From an uncultured Fimbriimonadales bacterium (GTDB lineage Bacteria; Armatimonadota; Fimbriimonadia; Fimbriimonadales; GBS-DC): a DNA stretch of 5,229 nt. Both the position numbers and the translations under genes were made by a program. The DNA is taken from NCBI GenBank assembly GCA_937934465.1, contig CALGZO010000106.1, forward strand, positions 1 through 5,229, in the 5' to 3' direction. Positions 1 to 5,100 of the stretch are shown one piece after another; within the stretch, counting starts at the first letter, position 1; the number at the start of each line of letters is the position of its first letter. A model generated the notes under the pieces. That model was not told where the DNA came from and ran no database searches. It worked only from the letters and a program-made list of their open reading frames with translations.

Positions 1-1
1 C

Positions 2-31
2 TTGACTTTTTAAGGTATAATCCGTTAGAAT
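2..31 (+). promoter_or_regulatory. Probable sigma-70-type promoter for the rpsU operon
   Basis: An AT-rich stretch stands out against GC-rich surroundings. TTGACT (2-7) followed after 18 bp by TAGAAT (26-31) makes an acceptable -35/-10 pair. A perfect TATAAT also lies at 16-21, but its -35 would fall left of the window, because TTGACT is only 8 bp away. Either reading puts the transcription start at about 28-40, giving an rpsU leader of roughly 75-90 nt. It is the only promoter-like sequence I see ahead of the five-gene operon. Which -10 is used cannot be decided from sequence. Confidence 0.55.
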
Positions 32-42
32 TATGCGACCTT

Positions 43-92
43 TGGCAGGAATCGGGCAGCAGGGCGCGAATCTTGTTTGCCTACCACTGCCA
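43..92 (+). promoter_or_regulatory. Foldable 5' leader of rpsU
   Basis: TGGCAG at 43-48 can pair with CTGCCA at 87-92. Inside it, GGCA at 55-58 can pair with TGCC at 78-81, giving a nested stem with internal loops. It ends just before the Shine-Dalgarno sequence (AGGAGG, 99-104). Many ribosomal protein operons are autoregulated through leader RNA, so a control role is conceivable. The stems are short, however, and the element matches no leader family I recognise. This is pairing seen by eye only. Confidence 0.25.
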
Positions 93-114
93 GAGTGAAG
101 GAGGCGACACACCA

Positions 115-282
115 TTGGCACAAATACAGGTTCGTCAGAACGAGTCGATTGACAACGCGCTCAAACGCTTCAAGCGAGCGTTGGAGCAGAGCGGCATCTT
201 GCAGGAGTATAAGCGTCACACGCACTACGAGAAGCCGAGCGAGCGGCGTCGGCGTCAGAAGCAGCGGCGACGCAAGAAGTAG
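115..282 (+). CDS. rpsU: 30S ribosomal protein bS21 (TTG start)
   Basis: Encodes a 55-residue bS21, the small basic protein of the 30S subunit platform near the 3' end of 16S rRNA, which aids initiation. The N-terminal half holds the family signature (VRQNESIDNALKRFKR, about residues 5-20). The C-terminus is a run of Arg/Lys (RRRRQKQRRRKK), as expected for an rRNA-binding tail. The length is slightly below that of longer bS21 proteins (about 58-70). The start is taken as TTG at 115 because the protein then begins M-A-Q-I-Q-V like its homologues, and AGGAGG lies at 99-104, 10 nt upstream. An in-frame TTG at 73 would add 14 residues unlike the family and would place the Shine-Dalgarno inside the gene. 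It is the first gene of the operon. The family call is secure; the start is well supported. Confidence 0.95.
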   Translation: MAQIQVRQNESIDNALKRFKRALEQSGILQEYKRHTHYEKPSERRRRQKQRRRKK

Positions 283-297
283 TATGTCAGACAAGCG

Positions 298-1812
298 ATG
301 CGCGTGCTGAGTCGGAGTTCGCGGCGCGGGGTTCGCACAGGCAACGCGCGTCAACCGCTTTGGAGACGCTGGCAGACATCGTGGCGCGCTCCTTTGGCGT
401 TGGGCGCGCTGGCTGTGCTGATGCTCCTGCTGCTCAACGGCGAGCTGCGCACGCTGCCGTCCACGATTCTACCGCGCACACTCGTCGCCGTTGCGCAGGT
501 GGGGTTGCTCACAGCGTTTTTCCACCTTACAGGGCTACTGCGCCCGACGGGGCTGGCGCTCCGCTCGCCGATTGCGCACAGCACGCGCGAGACGGGTCTC
601 GTCCTCACTGCGCTGATAGGCTTCTTCAGCCTGCTGGGCGTGCGCGCGGCGTCGCTGGTGGGTCAGGGCGCGACGCTCCACGCCGAGCTGGGGTATCTGG
701 CGTTCGCGCCGCTGGTCGCTGGCGGCATGCTGCTGAGCGTTCTCATTCATCCCCTGCTCGCCCTCTACACTTTCGCTGTGCTGCTGGGCGGCGTGGCGGT
801 CGCGCTGCAGTTGCCTATCCATACGCTTGCGGCGGTCGGATTGGCAGGCTGGAGCGCGATTTTAGCGATTGCTCCGATGCGTCGGCGGAACCACCTATTT
901 ATCGCGGGCGCGCTGCTGAGCGGGTTGCTCGCGCTGACGGCGTTCGGCGTGAGTTTCGCGGGCGCGTGGCTCGACGCGCTGATGAGCGGGCTGTGGGGCG
1001 TCGCGACAGGCGTCGGCGCAGTCGCGCTCTTCTGGCTGGGGCTGACCCTGCTGGAACGCCCGTTCCGACTGGCGACGCCGATGACGCTGATGGAACTCGC
1101 CTCGCTGGAGCAACCCCTGCTACGCGAACTGCGCGACAAAGCGCCCGGCACCTACTTCCATAGCCAACAGGTGGGACAACTGGCAGAGGAAGCCGCCTTG
1201 GCGATTGGCGCCGACCCCCTGCTCGCCCGCGTCGCAGGCTACTACCACGATATCGGCAAACTCAGCAAGCCCGAATTCTTCATCGAGAACCAAGTCGGCG
1301 TCGACAACCTGCACGCGCAGATTAACCCCACGCTATCAGCGCGGATTATCGCAGCCCATGTGCGCGACGGCGTGGAACTTGCGCGTCAGCACCGCCTGCC
1401 GACTGCCGTGCGCGACATCATCGCTCAACATCACGGCACGACCCTCATCACCTACTTCTACTACCAAGCCATCAACGGGCGGCACGACCCTGTGCTGGAG
1501 CAGCACTTCCGCTACGAGGGACCCAAGCCCCAGACCCGCGAAGCGGCGATTGTGCTGCTCGCCGATAGCGTGGAAGCCGCCTCGCGCGTGCTGGGCGATG
1601 TGACCCCCGCGCGTCTGGCGAACTTCGTGCGCGAGATGATCGAAATGCGCCGCCTGGATGGGCAGCTGGACGAGTGCCCACTCACCTTCCGCGACCTGAA
1701 ACTGATTGAGGAGGCGTTTGTGCGCGTGCTGGTGGCGGCGCGCCACCGCCGAATCGAGTATCCCAGCGGCGAAGCCGCAGAAGAAGAACCCATTTATGCC
1801 GTCCATCCGTAG
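298..1812 (+). CDS. PgpH-like 7TM-HD phosphodiesterase without the extracellular domain
   Basis: A 504-residue membrane protein with a basic cytoplasmic N-terminus (1-30). About eight hydrophobic segments follow (roughly 32-47, 62-80, 100-117, 130-150, 153-172, 176-193, 199-222, 228-252), then a cytoplasmic HD domain (about 280-482). Metal-ligand candidates are all present: H288 (GTYFHS), H317-D318 (YYHDIGK), H354 (AAHV), H378-H379 (QHHGT) and D423 (LADSVEA). The order and spacing match the PgpH family, which hydrolyses cyclic di-AMP. Family members are usually about 700 residues, with a large extracellular 7TMR-HDED domain between TM1 and TM2. Here only about a dozen residues separate them, so that domain is absent. 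The ATG at 298 has no evident Shine-Dalgarno. It lies 15 nt after the rpsU stop and in the same frame, so coupling to rpsU is likely. The 3' end overlaps ybeY by 17 nt. The family is clear; cyclic di-AMP as substrate is inferred from homology. Confidence 0.9.
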   Translation: MRVLSRSSRRGVRTGNARQPLWRRWQTSWRAPLALGALAVLMLLLLNGELRTLPSTILPRTLVAVAQVGLLTAFFHLTGLLRPTGLALRSPIAHSTRETGLVLTALIGFFSLLGVRAASLVGQGATLHAELGYLAFAPLVAGGMLLSVLIHPLLALYTFAVLLGGVAVALQLPIHTLAAVGLAGWSAILAIAPMRRRNHLFIAGALLSGLLALTAFGVSFAGAWLDALMSGLWGVATGVGAVALFWLGLTLLERPFRLATPMTLMELASLEQPLLRELRDKAPGTYFHSQQVGQLAEEAALAIGADPLLARVAGYYHDIGKLSKPEFFIENQVGVDNLHAQINPTLSARIIAAHVRDGVELARQHRLPTAVRDIIAQHHGTTLITYFYYQAINGRHDPVLEQHFRYEGPKPQTREAAIVLLADSVEAASRVLGDVTPARLANFVREMIEMRRLDGQLDECPLTFRDLKLIEEAFVRVLVAARHRRIEYPSGEAAEEEPIYAVHP

Positions 1813-2368
1813 TCTTTCGGTCGCCCTCACAGCGGCGTCCGAGGCAGAATCGTGGCTGGAGCAACACTGGGGCGCAGAGGGGCTGGAACGGCTACAACAC
1901 GCCTTTCAAGAGGCGATAGAATCGCTCATGCGCAGTGAACGGCAGCCCCCGTCGGGCGACGCGCCCTACGAAATCTGCGTCTACCTCGCCACCGACGCCG
2001 AAATCCGCGCCATGAACCGCGCCTATCGCGGCGTGGACGCCCCCACCGATGTGCTGAGTTTTTGCTACTTGGGAGACTCGACCTCATCCCCTCGCCAACA
2101 GGCAGAGGAGGCGCGGTTCGATTCCCCAATTCTTTTAGGCGACATCGCCATCTCGCTCGAAACCGCCGCGCGTCAAGCCCCGCTGAACGGACATGACACC
2201 CTCACTGAACTGCTCATGCTGGCGTTGCATGGTACACTACATCTGATGGGCTACGACGACTCTACGGAAGAGGAGCGTGCGCAGATGAACGCTCGCGCGG
2301 TATCGACGCTGAGAGGATTGGGCTACGCCGCACGCGAGGAGTGGTACTCACGCTATGAGGAAACCTGA
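1796..2368 (+). CDS. ybeY: Endoribonuclease/rRNA maturation factor YbeY, Asp in place of the third zinc His
   Basis: YbeY is a metal-dependent RNase involved in 16S rRNA 3'-end maturation and ribosome quality control. The 190-residue product has the family blocks in order: N-x2-YRGVDAPTDVLSF (about 74-89, including conserved R78), LLGDIAIS (113-120) and the metal motif HGTLHLMGYDD (145-155). The classical motif is H-x3-H-x5-H. H145 and H149 are present, but position 155 is Asp. It is longer than the usual 150-165 residues because of an extended N-terminus and a loop of about 15 residues after DVLSF. The ATG at 1796 was chosen because it restores a normal N-terminus. The same frame is open upstream, but there it overlaps the HD gene and encodes unrelated sequence. 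It overlaps the upstream gene by 17 nt and the downstream gene by 14 nt, suggesting translational coupling. Activity with Asp is plausible but unproven. Confidence 0.93.
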   Translation: MPSIRSLSVALTAASEAESWLEQHWGAEGLERLQHAFQEAIESLMRSERQPPSGDAPYEICVYLATDAEIRAMNRAYRGVDAPTDVLSFCYLGDSTSSPRQQAEEARFDSPILLGDIAISLETAARQAPLNGHDTLTELLMLALHGTLHLMGYDDSTEEERAQMNARAVSTLRGLGYAAREEWYSRYEET

Positions 2369-3158
2369 CTCGGAGCCGCCTGAACGCCTGCACACCTTCC
2401 AGCCGCCCCGCAACGGCGAGGCGGACGCCCCCGAATCCGAAACGCCCGCCCAGCGACGCCATCCGCTGGAAGGGTTCCGATACGCCCTCGAAGGCATCGT
2501 CGCCGTCGTGCGCACCCAACGCCACATGCGCTTCCACTTCTTCAGCGTGGTGCTCGTGCTGCTGATGGGGCTACTGTTCCGCCTCGATAAGCGCGAGATG
2601 CTCGTGCTGCTGTTCACTATCTCGCTGGTACTGATTGCCGAAATGTTCAACTCCGCTATCGAGGCGACCGTCGACTTGGTGACGGAGGAGTACCATCCGA
2701 AGGCGAAGTTCGCCAAAGACATCGCGGCGGGCGCGGTGCTGGTGGCGACGCTCAACGCGGTGGTGGTCGCGTGGGTGCTGTTTATGGGCGACCTGCGCTT
2801 GGAGCAAATCCGCCTGCGGATGGAACGCGCCGAACCCACCCTCGCCGTCGCCGTAACGATTGGCGTCATCTTAATCTTCGTGATTGTGTCGTTAGTGAAG
2901 GTGCTTGCTACACAGGGCAAGGTACGCCTGTTTCATGGGGGCGCAGTGAGCGGACACGCGGCGCTGGGGTTCTTCTTCGCGCTGGCGATTATCGTTGTGT
3001 CGGGCGACCTGCTGGCGGCGGTGCTGGCGCTGCTGTTGGCGGCGCTGATTGCTCAGAGCCGTGTGGAAGCCAACATCCACAGCTGGCGCGAAGTCGCGCT
3101 GGGCAGCATGCTCGGCGTCGCGCTGGGCGCACTCATCTTCTGGCTCACGCCCCGATGA
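2355..3158 (+). CDS. Undecaprenol kinase (DgkA family) fused to a PAP2-like phosphatase domain
   Basis: A 267-residue bidomain membrane protein. Residues about 36-145 are a prokaryotic diacylglycerol/undecaprenol kinase domain with three TM helices. Its active-site block EMFNSAIEATVDLV (96-109) is followed by KFAKDIAAGAVL, giving E96, N99, E103, D107, K121 and D122. Residues about 160-265 resemble PAP2 phosphatases: four hydrophobic segments, VSGH (198-201, for PSGH) and SRVEANIH (235-242, the SR-x5-H motif). H201, R236 and H242 are kept. The usual Asp after H-x3 is Glu (E246), and the KX6RP motif is degenerate. The kinase half would phosphorylate undecaprenol (or diacylglycerol); the PAP2 half would remove phosphate from a lipid phosphate or pyrophosphate. 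Next to a pgpH-like gene and ybeY, C55 lipid-carrier recycling is the best guess. ATG 2355 lies inside the ybeY end, with GAGG about 16 nt upstream. The domain calls are strong; phosphatase activity is less certain. Confidence 0.9.
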   Translation: MRKPDSEPPERLHTFQPPRNGEADAPESETPAQRRHPLEGFRYALEGIVAVVRTQRHMRFHFFSVVLVLLMGLLFRLDKREMLVLLFTISLVLIAEMFNSAIEATVDLVTEEYHPKAKFAKDIAAGAVLVATLNAVVVAWVLFMGDLRLEQIRLRMERAEPTLAVAVTIGVILIFVIVSLVKVLATQGKVRLFHGGAVSGHAALGFFFALAIIVVSGDLLAAVLALLLAALIAQSRVEANIHSWREVALGSMLGVALGALIFWLTPR

Positions 3159-3182
3159 GGAGGAAACATGCTCTATGGATAA
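3158..3182 (+). promoter_or_regulatory. Ribosome binding site and overlapping four-codon mini-ORF at the corC-like gene start
   Basis: AGGAGG at 3158-3163 begins on the last base of the upstream stop codon. ATG at 3175 lies 11 nt downstream and opens the 490-codon gene. A second ATG at 3168, only 4 nt from the Shine-Dalgarno, reads ATG CTC TAT GGA TAA and ends at 3182, overlapping the true start out of frame. The two starts may compete for ribosomes, which would lower or couple expression of the long gene. The layout is plainly visible; the regulatory effect is inference. Confidence 0.5.
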
Positions 3183-4647
3183 CCCTAACCGTCGCCGTCA
3201 GAAGCCGTCGTTGAGAGTCTGGGCAATCGTGTTTACAGCAGTCCTCGCGGCTGCGTGGGCGCTCTATGGGCAATCCACGCCCGACGCGCCCGACGCCCAA
3301 CCCGCAGGGCTGACCTCCACGGGTAGCCTGCTGGTCATCCTGCTCCTGCTGCTGCTGAGCGCGTTCTTCTCGATGGCGGAAAGCTCGCTCACCTCCATCC
3401 GCCACAGCTGGGTGCGCATGCTCGTCGACCAGAAACATCGCCTCGCGCCGTACTTGGCAGCGTTCAAAAGCGAGCCGTCGCGCTTCCTCTCCACAGTGCA
3501 GGTCGGACTGAACATCGTGGCGTTTTTGGCGTCGGCAGTGGCAGCCACCAACTTGGCAGACCCGCTCTATACCCTCCTCCGCCCGCTGGAGCAGGCGACA
3601 GGTATCCCCCTGCACGGCTTCAGCGTCGCGCTGGTGGCGATTCTCACCGCGTTCGCTAATGTGATTATCGGCGAGACTGTGCCACGCAGCATCGCCATCA
3701 CCCACGCCGAGCGCGTTGCCCTTGCCGTTATCTTGCCCATCACCATCTTTGACCGTGTCTTCCTGCTGCCGATTGTGCTGGTGAACGCCGTCACGCGCGC
3801 CATCCTCAAGCTGTTCGGCATCCAGATGATGCGCCTCGCCCCCATCGTCAGCGAGGAAGAGCTGCGCGTGCTGGTGGAAGCAGGCGAAGAGCAAGGCGTC
3901 ATCGAAGAGCAAGAGAAGGAGATGATTCAGTCCATCTTCGAGTTCACCGACACGATTGCCCGCGAGGTGATGACGCCGCGCGTAGACATCAAAGCCGTGC
4001 CCGCCCACGCGACGGGACAAGAACTTATCAAACTCGTGCGCGAAACGGGGCACACGCGCATCCCCGTCTACGAGGGCAGTTTAGACAACATTCTGGGGGT
4101 GGTTCACGCCAAAGACCTGCTGCGCTTCTGCGAGACGGGCGGCAAGTTCTCGTTGCACGAGGTGATGCGCCCCGCCTTCTTCGTGCCCGAAAGCAAGCGC
4201 GTGGTGGACCTGCTTCAGGAGATGCGTCGCCAGCGCGTGCACATGGCAATCCTGCAAGACGAGTACGGCGGCACTTCAGGGCTAGTGACGCTGGAAGACC
4301 TCGTGGAAGAGATTGTGGGCGAAATCCAAGACGAGTACGATGTCGAGCCAGAGCCTAAGGTGGAAACTTTGCCTGACGGCTCGATGCTCATCGACGCGAA
4401 GCTCCACTTGGACGACGCCAGCGAACTGCTGAGCGTGGCTTTAGAATCGGAAGAGTTCGACACGCTGGGCGGCTATGTGTTCGGTCAGTTGGGGCATCAG
4501 CCGACAGAGGGCGAAACCGTACGCGTGGACGGCTGGGAGCTGCGCGTCCACGCCATCGAGGGTCACCGCATCCGCACTGTGCATGCCGTGCGCACGGCAG
4601 AGGAAGCTCCCGACAACGGCAGCGCCATAGAGGGCGCAATGAAGTAA
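3175..4647 (+). CDS. CNNM/DUF21-CBS-CorC_HlyC membrane protein (CorC/TlyC-like)
   Basis: A 490-residue protein of the CNNM/CorC family, often annotated 'hemolysin' but in characterised members tied to Mg2+ (and Co2+) efflux or homeostasis. A hydrophobic N-terminal segment lies at about 13-31. The DUF21/CNNM membrane domain follows at about 48-225, with LSAFFSMAESSLTSI (61-75), TVQVGLNIVAF (107-117) and IIGETVPRSIAI (164-175; most relatives have PK, here PR). A CBS pair spans about 262-385: REVMTPRVDIKAVP, GHTRIPVYEGSLDNILGVVH, then the second repeat ending DEYGGTSGLVTLEDLVEEIVG. An acidic linker leads to a CorC_HlyC domain (about 396-470, with FDTLGGYVFGQLG). The start is ATG 3175, with AGGAGG 11 nt upstream; the open frame further upstream lies inside the kinase gene. 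It is the last operon gene, 16 nt after its neighbour. Family and full length are secure; the transported ion is inferred. Confidence 0.93.
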   Translation: MDNPNRRRQKPSLRVWAIVFTAVLAAAWALYGQSTPDAPDAQPAGLTSTGSLLVILLLLLLSAFFSMAESSLTSIRHSWVRMLVDQKHRLAPYLAAFKSEPSRFLSTVQVGLNIVAFLASAVAATNLADPLYTLLRPLEQATGIPLHGFSVALVAILTAFANVIIGETVPRSIAITHAERVALAVILPITIFDRVFLLPIVLVNAVTRAILKLFGIQMMRLAPIVSEEELRVLVEAGEEQGVIEEQEKEMIQSIFEFTDTIAREVMTPRVDIKAVPAHATGQELIKLVRETGHTRIPVYEGSLDNILGVVHAKDLLRFCETGGKFSLHEVMRPAFFVPESKRVVDLLQEMRRQRVHMAILQDEYGGTSGLVTLEDLVEEIVGEIQDEYDVEPEPKVETLPDGSMLIDAKLHLDDASELLSVALESEEFDTLGGYVFGQLGHQPTEGETVRVDGWELRVHAIEGHRIRTVHAVRTAEEAPDNGSAIEGAMK

Positions 4648-4658
4648 ATCGGCGCCCC

Positions 4659-4677
4659 CGCCCGCAAAAAGCAGGCG
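4659..4677 (+). terminator. Weak hairpin after the operon
   Basis: Twelve bases after the corC-like stop, CGCC-C-GC (4659-4665) pairs with GC-A-GGCG (4671-4677) around an AAAAA loop, with one C/A mismatch. No T-run follows, so it is not a classical intrinsic terminator. It may help stop or protect the mRNA end together with the hairpins of the repeat array that begins immediately after it. Confidence 0.25.
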
Positions 4678-4782
4678 CGACGCCATTCGTAGCGTCGGTA
4701 GGCAAGCAAGGTGCGACGCCATTCCTGGCGTCGGCAGGCAAGCAAGGTGCGACGCCATTCGTACCGTCGGCAGGCAAGCAAG
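4675..4782. repeat. Three 36-bp tandem units carrying palindrome A
   Basis: Units at 4675-4710, 4711-4746 and 4747-4782. Each begins GYGCGACGCCATTC and ends GGYAGGCAAGCAAG. Each contains a 20-bp inverted repeat (4678-4697, 4714-4733, 4750-4769). Only the middle copy is a perfect 8-bp stem with a TTCC loop (CGACGCCA-TTCC-TGGCGTCG). The outer two carry CATTCGTA instead of CATTCCTG, and the third also has a broken inner arm (ACCGTCG). The period is exactly 36 bp, so the reading frame stays open and gives false ORFs. This is non-coding by my reading. Confidence 0.9.
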
Positions 4783-5010
4783 GTGCGACGCCATTCCTGG
4801 CGTCGTACCATCCCACACCGACGAACCGTGCTTGGACAGGAATGTCCAAGCCACGCAGGTGCGACGCCATTCCTGGCGTCGTACCATCCCACACCGACGA
4901 ACCGTACTTGGACAAGAATGTCCAAGCCACGCAGGTGCGACGCCATTCCTGGCGTCGTACCATCCCACACCAACGAACCGTACTTGGACAAGAATGTCCA
5001 AGCCACTGGA
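4783..5010. repeat. Three 76-bp tandem units, each with palindromes A and B
   Basis: Three nearly identical units follow with a period of exactly 76 bp. Each has palindrome A (4786-4805, 4862-4881, 4938-4957; all perfect 8-bp stems, loop TTCC). A conserved 25-26-base linker follows, starting TACCATCCCACACC. Then comes palindrome B (4831-4850, 4907-4926, 4983-5002; CTTGGACA-NGAA-TGTCCAAG, a perfect 8-bp stem, 9 bp in the first copy). Differences are few: G/A in the linker at 4972, GTG/GTA before B, and GGAA versus AGAA in the B loop. The array lies between two convergent genes, where hairpins could end transcription from both sides. It has no unique spacers, so it is not a CRISPR array. Confidence 0.92.
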
Positions 5011-5047
5011 GGTATCGCGCTTGGACAGGAATGTCCAAGCCACTGGA
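5011..5047. repeat. 37-bp partial unit with a fourth palindrome B
   Basis: Palindrome B recurs at 5020-5039 (CTTGGACA-GGAA-TGTCCAAG). It is followed by CCACTGGA, the same eight bases that follow the B copy of the third 76-bp unit, so 28 bases recur at a 37-bp period. Palindrome A is missing. Beyond it, GTGGCTAAGTGTCCAACGCCA (5055-5075) looks like a decayed further copy, with one TGTCCAA half-arm. The remaining bases to 5100 show nothing I can name. Confidence 0.8.
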
Positions 5048-5100
5048 AAAGCGTGTGGCTAAGTGTCCAACGCCATGAAGCCCCCTGCACTTCAAGTAGC

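Noticed and set aside
46..52. CAGGAAT in the rpsU leader, matching seven of eight bases of the repeat core
   Set aside because: It is not flanked by complementary arms, and a 7-base match is expected by chance in a window of this size.
33..98. A 21-codon ORF in the rpsU leader
   Set aside because: ATG at 33 sits at or before the likely transcription start and has no ribosome binding site. The peptide shows no attenuation-type codon run.
73..114. Upstream TTG start for rpsU, adding 14 residues
   Set aside because: The extra residues do not resemble bS21, and the Shine-Dalgarno at 99-104 would lie inside the coding region. TTG at 115 fits better.
3049..3174. Extended N-terminus for the corC-like gene
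   Set aside because: The added sequence overlaps the PAP2 domain in another frame and is unlike any membrane N-terminus. ATG 3175 has a proper Shine-Dalgarno.
3145..4053. Long antisense ORF opposite the corC-like gene
   Set aside because: It is a shadow of the GC-rich codon bias of the sense gene; the peptide is Gln/His/Arg-rich with no domain.
4675..5047. Possible CRISPR array
   Set aside because: The spacing and palindromic repeats resemble one, but the sequences between repeats are also identical, so there are no unique spacers. No cas gene is in the window.
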